Part shown: piece after piece, positions 26,434 through 34,538 of the stretch | Layout of the letters: every line of letters starts with the position of its first letter | How positions within the stretch are numbered: position 1 is the first letter of the stretch | Assembly (NCBI RefSeq): GCF_023218935.1 | Contig: NZ_JAJIAL010000003.1 | Direction: 5' to 3' (one strand) | DNA length: 64,000 nucleotides | Source of the DNA: Fructobacillus cardui | Lineage (GTDB): Bacteria > Bacillota > Bacilli > Lactobacillales > Lactobacillaceae | Position numbers and translations under genes: made by a program | The notes under the pieces: generated by a model | What the model was told of the DNA's origin: nothing | The model's input: the letters and a program-made list of their open reading frames with translations, nothing else | Database searches by the model: none

Positions 26434-26441
26434 GGAATAAA

Positions 26442-26633
26442 ATGGATAACAAAGTAAAAACAAAAGTTAGCGAAAAATTATTGAGTAGTTACTTCCAAAA
26501 TGATAATATTTTGGAAATTGTTTCAGAGAAAACTAACATTAGTATGTATGATTTATATTCAATTATTAACTACAATTACAAATTCATAGCAGATGAAACT
26601 TTTCAAAAATTATCTTTATATTTAGGTAATTAA
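26442..26633 (+). CDS. Small AT-rich hypothetical protein
   Basis: This 63-residue helical, acidic/basic mixed protein starts at ATG 26442 after AAGGAAT. The DNA is clearly more AT-rich than the late genes, which suggests a separate origin. TNISMYDLYSIINYNY could be a helix-turn-helix but is not diagnostic. It belongs to the accessory stretch between endolysin and attachment site. Confidence 0.5.
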   Translation: MDNKVKTKVSEKLLSSYFQNDNILEIVSEKTNISMYDLYSIINYNYKFIADETFQKLSLYLGN

Positions 26634-26764
26634 CAAATTACCTTCGGGGCGTACATAAACAATAAGTTCGTTTATCTAGTTTTATCTAGTTTTATATATT
26701 TTTATGTATTACAATAATCATAGAAATAATTTTTATTAATATCAAATATCAAAAGGGAGAGTAT

Positions 26765-26962
26765 ATGAAAAATTTTGATAATTTATTAACTCCAATTTTG
26801 AGAGGATATTCAAAACTTAATTTTGCTGGAAACATGTATGTTAATAATGTATCTGTAAATTTAGGAAGCCCAAAAGATGATGCTAAAGCAATTAAATCGG
26901 ATTGGGAAGTTGTCGGAAAAACGATTCATGGTGCAATGAAAGATTTTGATTATGAGCACTAA
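26765..26962 (+). CDS. Small AT-rich hypothetical protein
   Basis: This 65-residue ORF has a good AAAAGGGAG ribosome site nine bases before ATG 26765. The sequence (ILRGYSKLNFAGNMYVNNVSVNLG) has no signature I know. It directly precedes the DUF2335 gene, whose ribosome site overlaps its stop, so the two are likely one transcription unit. Confidence 0.5.
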   Translation: MKNFDNLLTPILRGYSKLNFAGNMYVNNVSVNLGSPKDDAKAIKSDWEVVGKTIHGAMKDFDYEH

Positions 26963-26973
26963 AAGGAGTGGGG

Positions 26974-27361
26974 TTGAAAAAATAAGCATTCACAAACAGT
27001 AACCCAGCAATCCATGAAGTACTCTGGTCCGTTACCTCCTTCTTCTGAAATGAACAATTATGGACGCATTGATCCTTCACTTCCAAATAGAATTATGGAG
27101 TTAGCAGAAAAACAAACTTCACATAGAATTAATATAGAAGAAAGAAGTATGAATCTAAATGAACGGAATGTAAACGCTAATATATTATTGGCGAAAACTG
27201 GGTTATACTTAGGGTTTATTATCATCGTCTTTGCATTGCTTTGTGCATTAGTGATGATATTGAAAGGACAATACACAGGCGGTATTTTTTCAATTATTGG
27301 TATTTTGGCGACCCTTGCTGCAACTTGGTATAAAGTTAATAGAGATAATCGTAAAAATTAA
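26974..27361 (+). CDS. DUF2335 membrane protein, leader shifted by one A
   Basis: From ATG 27014 the protein has the DUF2335 signature: SGPLPP near the start, then NNYGRIDPSLPNRIMELAEKQ and HR, followed by two membrane segments at residues about 62-82 and 86-103. ATG 27014 has no ribosome site. AAAGGAG at 26962-26968 points to TTG 26974, and deleting one of six A at 26977-26982 gives a continuous start, MKNKHSQTVTQQSMKYSG. The function of DUF2335 is not known; its place in the endolysin-to-att stretch suits a lysogen-benefit or exclusion gene. Confidence 0.65.
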
Positions 27362-27380
27362 TTTAATGAGCGTTTAAGAC

Positions 27381-27410
27381 AAAAACCTGCTTAATTGCAG
27401 GCTTTTTTGT
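27381..27410 (+). terminator. Terminator after the DUF2335 gene
   Basis: AACCTGC and GCAGGCTT pair around TTAATT and are followed by T6. A clear intrinsic terminator. Confidence 0.8.
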
Positions 27411-27439
27411 GTAAACAATGATATAAATCTAATAGAAAG

Positions 27440-27512
27440 CTACTCGGGCTGTACGCAGTGGGTCGCGGGAATTGACGGGGTAAAACGCAGACGTGCGCCC
27501 GTCTTTTTTTGT
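27440..27512 (+). ncRNA. Candidate small RNA with terminator
   Basis: A GC-rich island in very AT-rich DNA (CTCGGGCTGTACGCAGTGGG and onward) holds no ORF and ends in GACGGG/CCCGTC with T7. An AT-rich promoter-like segment (GATATAAAT near 27420) lies just upstream. A transcript of about 70-80 bases is predicted. No family is recognised. Confidence 0.4.
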
Positions 27513-27587
27513 GCAAAAATATCCTAAAACTGTTGATAATCATATATAATAATGATATTATATAAATATAGAGAAAGGAGGTAAAAG

Positions 27588-27674
27588 ATGAGCAATAAAA
27601 AAAGACTCAAACACAAGTTGACCTTGAAAATCAAAATCTTGTGTTTCAGCCTAGAGTACACGATTAGCTGGTAG
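27588..27674 (+). CDS. 28-residue basic peptide in a structured transcript
   Basis: ATG 27588 follows the strongest ribosome site of this stretch (AAAGGAGG) and a promoter with TTGATA and TATTAT 17 bases apart. The peptide (MSNKKRLKHKLTLKIKILCF, then SLEYTISW) is basic at first, then amphipathic or hydrophobic. The coding RNA itself forms AAACACAAG/CTTGTGTTT, and the downstream part folds back as GAGTACACGA/TCGTGTACACTC. This could be a type I toxin, a leader peptide or an antimicrobial-like peptide; no family is recognised. Confidence 0.45.
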   Translation: MSNKKRLKHKLTLKIKILCFSLEYTISW

Positions 27675-27723
27675 TTAGCTAAGAGACTTAGGCCTCTTTC
27701 GTGTACACTCATCTTATCACATT

Positions 27724-27861
27724 ATGAAAAAAGAATTTAAAACAAAAAACGGTGTAAAAATGAAATTAGAAGTTCATCGATTGAGCATTAAAGAAACGAT
27801 ATGGACAACTATTGCTTGGGCAATTATTGTTGGTGTTATCTGGTATTTCTTTTGGAGGTAA
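27724..27861 (+). CDS. Small single-span membrane protein
   Basis: This 45-residue ORF has a basic N-terminus and one membrane helix (TIAWAIIVGVIWYFFW). Its last codons contain the TTGGAGG ribosome site of the next gene, four bases before that ATG, so the two are translated as a pair. There is no obvious ribosome site before ATG 27724; ATG 27760 is a possible alternative start. Confidence 0.5.
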   Translation: MKKEFKTKNGVKMKLEVHRLSIKETIWTTIAWAIIVGVIWYFFWR

Positions 27862-27864
27862 TAA

Positions 27865-28086
27865 ATGACAGATAAGAAAATGGGTCGGCCTGCAGTTTAT
27901 GAAAGTTCAACGACTGCACAAAATGAAGCAAACAAGCGCTGGGCTGAAAAGAACAAGGAACATAAAAAATATTTAAATTACCGTTCAACATCACGATCGT
28001 TCATTCGCAAGTTAGCAACAGAAGACGACCTCAATGAGTTAGAACAACTTATTCAGGAAAGGCGAGCCAACACAAACAATGATTGA
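27865..28086 (+). CDS. Small basic protein, possible DNA-binding regulator
   Basis: The 73-residue protein begins MTDKKMGRPAVYESSTTAQNE and is rich in charged residues. MGRP near the N-terminus and a C-terminal helix (DDLNELEQLIQER) recall small regulators of plasmids and phages in lactobacilli. It is tightly coupled to the membrane peptide upstream. A toxin-antitoxin pair is possible but not shown. Confidence 0.5.
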   Translation: MTDKKMGRPAVYESSTTAQNEANKRWAEKNKEHKKYLNYRSTSRSFIRKLATEDDLNELEQLIQERRANTNND

Positions 28087-28213
28087 TGAGTTGTGATACA
28101 ATGAACTGAAACAAAAAATAATACAATTTATCCAAGAAGTATCCGAGCAAACGCTTGGCTATTTTTTGTTATAATAAGCATGTGGGCACTGTTGTGTCGA
28201 CTTCCATAAAATG

Positions 28214-28259
28214 ACAAAAAACACACTCGATTATGAAAAAAATCGGGTGTGTTTTTTGT
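28214..28259 (+). terminator. Strong bidirectional terminator at the prophage end
   Basis: AAAAAACACACTCGAT (28216-28231) pairs with ATCGGGTGTGTTTTTT (28242-28257). Both sides are T- or A-rich, so it can stop transcription from either strand. Two ACTGTATCA repeats follow at about 28262-28281, which could be integrase arm sites. Confidence 0.85.
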
Positions 28260-28315
28260 TCACTGTATCAAAACTGTATCATAATGGCTATAAACAGCTA
28301 TATATCAATGTTCAT

Positions 28316-28391
<76 letters not shown>

Positions 28392-28401
28392 GAACTCTAT
28401 T

Positions 28402-28430
28402 ATTATACAAAAAAAGAGAGGGGCTTTCAA
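28402..28430 (-). promoter_or_regulatory. Promoter of tRNA-Arg
   Basis: On the minus strand TTGAAA (28425-28430) and TATAAT (28402-28407) are separated by 17 bases, ending about ten bases before the mature 5' end. Confidence 0.75.
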
Positions 28431-28477
28431 TTTAAATCAGAACAGGACGTGGGCCAAGGACTCATTTTTAAAAAGAT

Positions 28478-28506
28478 TTAAGTGAGCACCTGGTTTTTGC
28501 TATAAT
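28478..28506 (+). promoter_or_regulatory. Promoter of upp
   Basis: A perfect TATAAT lies at 28501-28506, with TTAAGT 17 bases upstream, 45 bases before the upp start. No PyrR-type attenuator is visible in the short leader. Confidence 0.65.
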
Positions 28507-28551
28507 GGTTATGAGTTAAATTCACAGTTATTTGGAAAGCGAGTTACAATC

Positions 28552-29181
28552 ATGGGACAAGTCGTTGAAGTAAACCATCCATTGATCCAACATAAGTTGA
28601 CAATCATTCGTGATGAGAAGGTGGGAACAAAAGACTTTCGAGCATTAGTCGATGAATTGGCAATGTTGTTGACCTATGAGGCCAGTCGCGATTTGCCACT
28701 GGAAGAAGTTCGGGTGAAAACGCCAATTCAAGAAACAACTAAGAAACAATTAGCTGGTAAAAAATTAGCTGTTGTGCCAATTTTGCGTGCTGGTTTGGGA
28801 ATGGTTGATGGTATCTTGCAATTGATTCCAGCTGCTAAGGTTGGCCATATTGGGATGTACCGCGATGAAAAAACACTGGAACCAGTGGAATACTTCATTA
28901 AATTGCCTGAAGATATTGACCAACGAGAAGTGCTTTTGGTTGATCCAATGTTAGCAACTGGTGGTTCAGCTAAGGATGCGATTTCGGCTTTGAAGAAACG
29001 AGGCGCTGAACGGATTAAGTTGATTACCCTTGTTTCATCACCAGAAGGCATTCAAGCGGTTACTTCTGCTCACCCTGATGTCGATATCTACACGGCTTCG
29101 ATTGATGAAGGCCTGAATGATGATGGCTATATTGTTCCCGGTCTTGGGGACGCAGGGGACCGTCTCTTTGGTACGCACTAA
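28552..29181 (+). CDS. upp: Uracil phosphoribosyltransferase
   Basis: The 209-residue protein is a full-length UPRTase, which makes UMP from uracil and PRPP in pyrimidine salvage. The PRPP-binding loop VLLVDPMLATGGSA lies at about residues 123-136, and the uracil-binding C-terminal region (DGYIVPGLGDAGDRLFGT) is intact. ATG 28552 follows a weak GGAAAG site. This is the first chromosomal gene to the right of the prophage. Confidence 0.97.
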   Translation: MGQVVEVNHPLIQHKLTIIRDEKVGTKDFRALVDELAMLLTYEASRDLPLEEVRVKTPIQETTKKQLAGKKLAVVPILRAGLGMVDGILQLIPAAKVGHIGMYRDEKTLEPVEYFIKLPEDIDQREVLLVDPMLATGGSAKDAISALKKRGAERIKLITLVSSPEGIQAVTSAHPDVDIYTASIDEGLNDDGYIVPGLGDAGDRLFGTH

Positions 29182-29193
29182 AAAGTTAATTAA

Positions 29194-30606
29194 ATGATGT
29201 GGAAACGAAAGCAAAAACATGATGAAGACGATGCCCTTGTCCGACCGTCTTCCCGATTAGCTCTTTTTCAAAGGAAAGCTAGAGCTGATTTTACAACGCA
29301 AAAAAAGATGGCGATAATGGGTGCCATGTTGGTACTAATACTATCGCTTTTTCTGACGGTTGCTGCGCTCAAAAATAATGTGCAAACACAACCCGTTGGC
29401 CAAGCACAGACAGCCTTACCGATGACGCTGCAGGTTGCTGCCAGAAATGCGATTGTGATTGATGCAAAAACGGGACAAGTTCTTGGTGAAAAGGGAGCTG
29501 ACAAGCAAATTGGCATTGCCTCCCAAAGTAAGATGTTAACCGCTTATGGGATTTTGCAAGGAATAAAAAAGAAACGTTTTACCTGGGACAGTCTGGTGAC
29601 GATTACTCAGCAGTCTGACTGGTCTCAAAAGGACACCGCAACTTTCTCTCACCTAGAAATTTCTGCAGGCCAGAAGATAGCTGTAAAGGAACTTTTTGCG
29701 GCGATGTTTACCTCAAGTGCTAATGATGCGGCTCTGGCGTTGGCTGATTTTGCCAAAGAACAAAATCAGACGCAACAACAGGCTCTTGAAGGCTGGGCGA
29801 AGGATTTGAAGTTAACTGGATCAAAGTGGTATAACGCCGCGGGTCAGGTTAACAAGGATGCCTTTGACTATCAGGTTAAAAATGCTGATCCAGATGCAGA
29901 AAACACTGCTTCTGTGAAACAGCTGGCCATTTTAGCCTATCAAATAATTCGAGAAGATCCGAATATCCGCTCTTACTATGAGAAGCGGGGCTTGGTTTAC
30001 CATCCGTCGGCAAACGAAACCAAGATTAAGCTAACGGAAGGGGCCAAGTTTGACCAGGAAATCAAGGCAAAGCTTTCGAATTCCAAAAACTTGATCTTTG
30101 AAGGGTTGAAGACTGGATCAACGCCGGCATCAGGTGGTGCCCTAACTGGCTTAATTAAAGATCAAAGCGGTCATGAATTTATTACAGTGGTTTCTGGCGC
30201 TGGTCGTTACACAGACCAGGTGCAACGCTACCAAAATACGATTGATGTGGTCAACCAAGTGCTTGACCACTACACACCTGTTACCTATCAAAAAGGGCAG
30301 GCGGTGACAAAAAATCAGTTCAAGAATAAAAATTTGGCTGGTGGTCACCAGAACCTAGTCATTGGGCAAAGCAGGACTTTTTGGTTAACGAAGGGGCAAA
30401 CTGCAGTTGGCTACCAAAGGCCAAGTCGTCTGCAATCGACTGTTACCAAAAAGGGAGCGACAGTCCTGACGGCTCAGCCAACCTTGAAGGCCAAATTCTT
30501 GCCGGAGGTGAGTGCAAAGGAGCAAACGCTTCAGCTAGTTAATCAACAAACTTATCATCTTGGGCACTGGTGGCAAAAGATTTATCACTGGTTGAAGTTC
30601 TGGTAA
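29194..30606 (+). CDS. dacA: D-alanyl-D-alanine carboxypeptidase (PBP5 family)
   Basis: The 470-residue enzyme trims the terminal D-Ala of peptidoglycan pentapeptides. It has a cytoplasmic N-terminus of about 38 residues, one membrane helix (about 39-59) and an external S11 peptidase domain with the catalytic SQSK (Ser110, Lys113), SAN in TSSANDAAL and LKTGSTPASGG. A basic C-terminal extension follows, rather than the usual amphipathic anchor. It starts 12 bases after upp and probably shares its transcript. The N-terminal membrane anchor differs from the cleaved signal peptide of classical DacA. Confidence 0.9.
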   Translation: MMWKRKQKHDEDDALVRPSSRLALFQRKARADFTTQKKMAIMGAMLVLILSLFLTVAALKNNVQTQPVGQAQTALPMTLQVAARNAIVIDAKTGQVLGEKGADKQIGIASQSKMLTAYGILQGIKKKRFTWDSLVTITQQSDWSQKDTATFSHLEISAGQKIAVKELFAAMFTSSANDAALALADFAKEQNQTQQQALEGWAKDLKLTGSKWYNAAGQVNKDAFDYQVKNADPDAENTASVKQLAILAYQIIREDPNIRSYYEKRGLVYHPSANETKIKLTEGAKFDQEIKAKLSNSKNLIFEGLKTGSTPASGGALTGLIKDQSGHEFITVVSGAGRYTDQVQRYQNTIDVVNQVLDHYTPVTYQKGQAVTKNQFKNKNLAGGHQNLVIGQSRTFWLTKGQTAVGYQRPSRLQSTVTKKGATVLTAQPTLKAKFLPEVSAKEQTLQLVNQQTYHLGHWWQKIYHWLKFW

Positions 30607-30610
30607 GCAT

Positions 30611-30641
30611 AAAAAAGGGAGCCGTTTCGGGCTCCTTTTTT
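30611..30641. terminator. Bidirectional terminator between dacA and the YtxH-like gene
   Basis: AAAAAGGGAGCC pairs with GGCTCCTTTTT around GTTTCG. It serves the two convergent genes. Confidence 0.85.
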
Positions 30642-30646
30642 ACTGC

Positions 30647-30967
30647 TTAATTTGCTTGGTCGATACCGGCACGTTCCTTTAACTTGGCCAATTGTTCATC
30701 CAAAGAATCATCAGCAGCAGTCTTTGCTTGTTCTGATTTTTCTTTACCGGCTTCTGAAAGTTCGCTGGCCTTTTGCTTGCCAGCTTCCGAAAGTTCGTTG
30801 GCCTTTTGCTTGCCAAGAGAAACGAGTTCTTCACCCTTTTGTTTGCCGGCTTCGGTGAATTCGTTGGCCTTCTTTTTCAAATTAGCCATCCGATCGTCAT
30901 CCTTCAACAAAAGGTAAGCGAGGGCGGCATTACCAAAGAGGGAAGCGCCCAATAAAAAGTTCTTCAT
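30647..30967 (-). CDS. YtxH-like stress-associated protein
   Basis: This 106-residue protein has an N-terminal membrane segment (FLLGASLFGNAALAYLLL) and a long charged helix made of repeats like KANELSEAGKQK and KASELSEAGKEK, the general form of YtxH/gas-vesicle-like stress proteins. ATG 30967 follows AAAGGAGATACC; the open frame continues upstream without a ribosome site. The repeats are about 11 residues, as in LEA-like helices. The function is unknown but often linked to stress. Confidence 0.75.
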   Translation of the reverse strand: MKNFLLGASLFGNAALAYLLLKDDDRMANLKKKANEFTEAGKQKGEELVSLGKQKANELSEAGKQKASELSEAGKEKSEQAKTAADDSLDEQLAKLKERAGIDQAN

Positions 30968-31127
30968 AACGGTATCTCCTTTATTTGTCATTCTTAGCTC
31001 CATTATCGACAAGTGACTAAGGAATGTCAACCAATATTACAAAAAAATGTCAAAAACGACAAGGACTCAAAAGGCCCCGGAAAATGATATAATGATAATA
31101 GTTTGACATTGGAAAAAGGGGTAACTG

Positions 31128-31916
31128 ATGATTAGTTTGAAGTCACCGCGAGAAATTGCGGCCATGAAAAAATCCGGTGCAATTATTGCCGGAATGCACT
31201 TGATGCTGCGCGACTTTATTAAGCCGGGTGTAGATACTTGGGATATTGAGTTAAAGTGTAAGGCTTACATTGAAGACCATGGTGGGGTGCCATTGCAAAT
31301 TGGTTTTGAAGGCTTTAAGTATGCAACGACGATTTCGGTCAATAGCGAAGTCGCCCATGGTCTTCCTCGCAAGGGTTTGAAATTAAAAGACGGTGATTTG
31401 GTGAAGGTTGATACGGTTGTTGGCTTAGATGGGGCCGTTTCGGACTCAGCATGGACATACGCCGTTGGCAACGTTTCACCCGAAGTGAAAAAATTGATGG
31501 AAGTTGCAAAGAAGTCACTGTATTTGGGCATTGATCAGGCAGTGATTGGTAACCGGATTGGTGATATCGGTTGGGCAATTCAGGACTACACTGAAAATCA
31601 GAATGGCTATGGCGATGTTCGCCAATACATTGGCCACGGTGTTGGTCCAACGATGCATGAAGATCCACAGGTTCCTCATTACGGTAAGCCAGGCCATGGT
31701 CTGCGTCTCAAGGAAGGAATGGTTATTACCATTGAACCAATGATTAACTTGGGTGGCTGGGAAGTCGAAACCGATGATACGCCTGAAGATGGTTGGACGG
31801 TTCGCACTTTGGACGGTTCATGGTCAGCTCAATATGAGCACACTTTGGCAATTACCAAGGATGGCCCAAAGATTTTGACTAGCCAAGATGAAGTAGAGGA
31901 TGCCAAGTATTTGTAA
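31128..31916 (+). CDS. map: Type I methionine aminopeptidase
   Basis: This 262-residue enzyme removes the initiator Met from nascent proteins. The pita-bread metal site is seen in VKVDTVVGLDGAVSDSAWTY, the GHGVGPTMHEDPQVPHYG segment and the C-terminal EPM and EHTLAI. The start at ATG 31128 follows a GGGG-type site. It has its own promoter-like TATAAT at about 31089. Confidence 0.95.
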   Translation: MISLKSPREIAAMKKSGAIIAGMHLMLRDFIKPGVDTWDIELKCKAYIEDHGGVPLQIGFEGFKYATTISVNSEVAHGLPRKGLKLKDGDLVKVDTVVGLDGAVSDSAWTYAVGNVSPEVKKLMEVAKKSLYLGIDQAVIGNRIGDIGWAIQDYTENQNGYGDVRQYIGHGVGPTMHEDPQVPHYGKPGHGLRLKEGMVITIEPMINLGGWEVETDDTPEDGWTVRTLDGSWSAQYEHTLAITKDGPKILTSQDEVEDAKYL

Positions 31917-31965
31917 TTACTTTGGTTAATCCGTGCAAATCACATGTAAAAAGAAAGAGAGCCCA

Positions 31966-33339
31966 ATGGATTTACCGCAAGCCTTTATTGATAAATACCA
32001 AGACCTGCTCGGGAGTGCCAGTGGGCCTTTTTTGCAGGCACTCCAAGAACCCGGACAAAAGGGTTTTCGGATTAACCCATTGAAGGCCCAGCAGGCACCA
32101 AGAGACTTATCGCTGAATAAAAAAGTCACTTATGGTCAATGGGGGTACTTTGGCCAAGTGACCGGCAAGGGGATTGATCATTTAACTGGTTTAGTTTATT
32201 CACAGGAGCCATCGGCTCAATTTGTTGGCGAGGTGGTAAACGCCAAACCAGGTGAAAAAATTTTAGATTTGGCAGCTGCCCCAGGTGGTAAATCAACTCA
32301 TATTGCTAGTCAGCTTAACGGTCAGGGATTGTTATGGACGAATGAAATTTTCTTCGCCCGCGCCAAAATTCTGTCCGAAAACATTGAACGTTTTGGCGTC
32401 AAAAATGCTATAGTTTCCTCGATGGATGCCAGCAACCTCGCTAAGACATTACCGGCATACTTCGATAAGGTGCTCCTTGATGCTCCTTGTTCGGGTGAGG
32501 GGATGTTTCGTAAGGATCACGATGCTATCCAGTACTGGTCAGCTTATTATCCGACGGAATGCGCCATTCGCTCCCATGAAATTTTGGAATCAGCGGTCAA
32601 GCTCGTTCGACCTGGTGGTGAGCTGATTTATTCAACTTGTACCTTTGCACCAGAGGAAGATGAGCAGACCATTGCTTGGTTGGTCAAACATTATCCGGAG
32701 TTTACCATCGAAGCCATTGACCGGCCAGCAGGGGCTGGCATTCAGGCCGGACGACCCGAATGGGCTGACAACAACCCTGATTTAGCAAAGACTGCCCGTT
32801 TATGGCCGCAGGATTTACCTGGAGAGGGGCACTTTGTCGCTCGGTTGAAGAAGGCGGAGCTGGCGGAGGATGAAAGTCCTGTTAAGGCACCAAAGGCACA
32901 AAAGCCAAGCAAGATGTCTCAAGCCGATGTGACCTTGATGGAACATTTCTTTCAGGAATCATTGCCAGGCTTTGACCTTGATGAAAGTCTGTTAAGAACG
33001 TTCGGCGACCGAGTATTCTTGTTGCCGGTGGGTTGTCCTGATTTGGGTAAGACAAAGGTTTTGCGAGCAGGCTTGTGCCTCGGTACCCTCAAGAAAAATC
33101 GGTTTGAGCCAGACCATGCTCTGGCTTTGGCGGTTAATCCAAGTCAGGCAGGTAAGCAGGTGTATGACCTGGATGCCCATGAGGATTTGGCCACTTATAT
33201 CCACGGTGATGTGATCAATACAAAAGATGACCTGCAAAAGGGCTTTGTGCTGATGACAGCCAATGGGAATGGGCTTGGCTGGGCTAAGTTTGTGAATGGT
33301 CAGTTGAAGAACTTTTTCCCAAAGGGATTGCGCTACTGA
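31966..33339 (+). CDS. rsmF: 16S rRNA m5C methyltransferase, RsmF type
   Basis: This 457-residue SAM-dependent enzyme methylates cytosine C5 in rRNA. Visible motifs are the SAM loop LAAAPGGKSTHIA, the catalytic DAPCSGEGMFRK and the second-cysteine motif STCTF. The C-terminal part carries the RsmF-specific RNA-binding domain (GRPEWADNNPDLAKTARLWP and beyond). ATG 31966 lies behind AAGAAAGAGAG; the upstream extension to 31933 is not needed. Confidence 0.9.
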   Translation: MDLPQAFIDKYQDLLGSASGPFLQALQEPGQKGFRINPLKAQQAPRDLSLNKKVTYGQWGYFGQVTGKGIDHLTGLVYSQEPSAQFVGEVVNAKPGEKILDLAAAPGGKSTHIASQLNGQGLLWTNEIFFARAKILSENIERFGVKNAIVSSMDASNLAKTLPAYFDKVLLDAPCSGEGMFRKDHDAIQYWSAYYPTECAIRSHEILESAVKLVRPGGELIYSTCTFAPEEDEQTIAWLVKHYPEFTIEAIDRPAGAGIQAGRPEWADNNPDLAKTARLWPQDLPGEGHFVARLKKAELAEDESPVKAPKAQKPSKMSQADVTLMEHFFQESLPGFDLDESLLRTFGDRVFLLPVGCPDLGKTKVLRAGLCLGTLKKNRFEPDHALALAVNPSQAGKQVYDLDAHEDLATYIHGDVINTKDDLQKGFVLMTANGNGLGWAKFVNGQLKNFFPKGLRY

Positions 33340-33391
33340 TTTTGAGGCGGCAGGGTGGAGGTTGCAAGAATGTCAATATTGGTTGCTAGTA

Positions 33392-33416
33392 TGATGTGCC
33401 TCCCCAGACTCGAACT
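33392..33416 (-). repeat. Orphan tRNA 3'-end fragment resembling the attachment site
   Basis: The 25 bases match the 3' end of the tRNA-Arg gene at 28316-28340 at 22 of 25 positions, in the same orientation, and lack the rest of a tRNA. It could be an old or secondary attachment site. No integrase or cargo lies next to it. Confidence 0.6.
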
Positions 33417-33464
33417 CGTCTTAGAAATTAGCTAAACTAATAGAAGCTTGTAAAGGAGAAAATG

Positions 33465-33806
33465 ATGGCTTTTGCAAAGTCTGTGACCATCCCAAACGAT
33501 GGTACGTATGAAATTGATCCGCAAATTAAAAAATTTGCCTTATTGGACCTTGGTTTTTTGACGAACAATGCCGGTGCATTTGTTCTAAAACGACCATTGC
33601 AGCCAGACTTACCAGTCAATCAATCAATTAAGTTGAAGGTCACAGTCAGCAAGGATTTAACCGGCTTTAAGATGGTTGTGGTTTCAGCTGGAGATGTTGC
33701 CCCAGTCGACATCTTTGCTCGTGCTGATAAGGACGAATTGGTGAAGATTTATCGCTACTACTTACAAGAATTAGAAGACCGGCAGGTATTAAAAAGGCAA
33801 TCATGA
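33465..33806 (+). CDS. DUF1831 family protein
   Basis: The 113-residue protein matches DUF1831, a small family restricted to lactobacilli and relatives, with conserved ALLDLGFLTNNAGAFVLKRP and SIKLKVTVSKDLTGFKMV. The function is unknown. In some species it neighbours a cysteine desulfurase, which is not the case here. ATG 33465 gives the best spacing to AAAGGAG; ATG 33462 is also possible. The end overlaps the next gene by four bases. Confidence 0.8.
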   Translation: MAFAKSVTIPNDGTYEIDPQIKKFALLDLGFLTNNAGAFVLKRPLQPDLPVNQSIKLKVTVSKDLTGFKMVVVSAGDVAPVDIFARADKDELVKIYRYYLQELEDRQVLKRQS

Positions 33807-34456
33807 CAACTTTTTATTTCGTCCGTCACGGACAAACTGAATGGAATTTGGAACGGCGCTTTCAGGGGGCACAGGGGGATTCTCCACTTTTGCCTGGTTC
33901 GTATGAGGATATGAAGAAGGTTGCCGGTTTCTTAAAAGATAAGCACATTGACCGGGTTTACGCCTCACCGCTACCCAGAGCCAAGGTGACTGCCGAACGT
34001 ATCCAGGCTGATTTACCAAATGAGCCTCGGCTTTCTTTGCACTCGAACATCGTTGAGGTTGGCTTGGGTGAATGGGAAGGCCAGGCAATGGCTGACGTGA
34101 AAAAAAACTATCCGGAAGCTTATGACGTTTATAAGAATCACTTGGAGCGTTTTGAAGGCCAGGGCTTTAATGGTGAAGGCTACACGAAGGCGGTCGCTCG
34201 TTTTCAAAAGATGATTCAAGAAATTGTTGCTAATTATCCGGATGACGCCGTTTTGGTGGTTGCCCATGGGTTGATTTTAACCTTTGGGATGACGAGTCTA
34301 CTGGGCATTCTTCGTGACCAAATCAGGTCATTGGGCGGCTTGTCGAATACATCAACGACAATTATTGAAACAAAGAATGGCCGAGATTTTGACTTGGTAA
34401 AATGGAATGAAACCAGTTATTTGAACAAAGATCAGGATGCCGGTACGACGATTTAA
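33803..34456 (+). CDS. Histidine phosphatase superfamily (phosphoglycerate mutase-like)
   Basis: The 217-residue protein has the phosphohistidine motif FVRHGQTEWN at residues 6-15, a second catalytic region at SPLPRAKVTAE and a distal His in VVAHGLIL. These are hallmarks of the family, which includes cofactor-dependent mutases and broad phosphatases. The substrate cannot be told from sequence. It is translationally coupled (ATGA) to the DUF1831 gene. Confidence 0.88.
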   Translation: MTTFYFVRHGQTEWNLERRFQGAQGDSPLLPGSYEDMKKVAGFLKDKHIDRVYASPLPRAKVTAERIQADLPNEPRLSLHSNIVEVGLGEWEGQAMADVKKNYPEAYDVYKNHLERFEGQGFNGEGYTKAVARFQKMIQEIVANYPDDAVLVVAHGLILTFGMTSLLGILRDQIRSLGGLSNTSTTIIETKNGRDFDLVKWNETSYLNKDQDAGTTI

Positions 34457-34538
34457 GTTGGTGAACCGCTCTGAATTTTGGCCAATTAAAACTGGCACCG
34501 CTCTGATAAGAGCGGATACATAAGATGGTGAAGGTACG

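Noticed and set aside
27524..27712. 62-residue hydrophobic minus-strand ORF opposite the 28-residue peptide
   Set aside because: Composition is that of AT-rich antisense DNA and there is no convincing ribosome site; noted only as a possible antisense partner.
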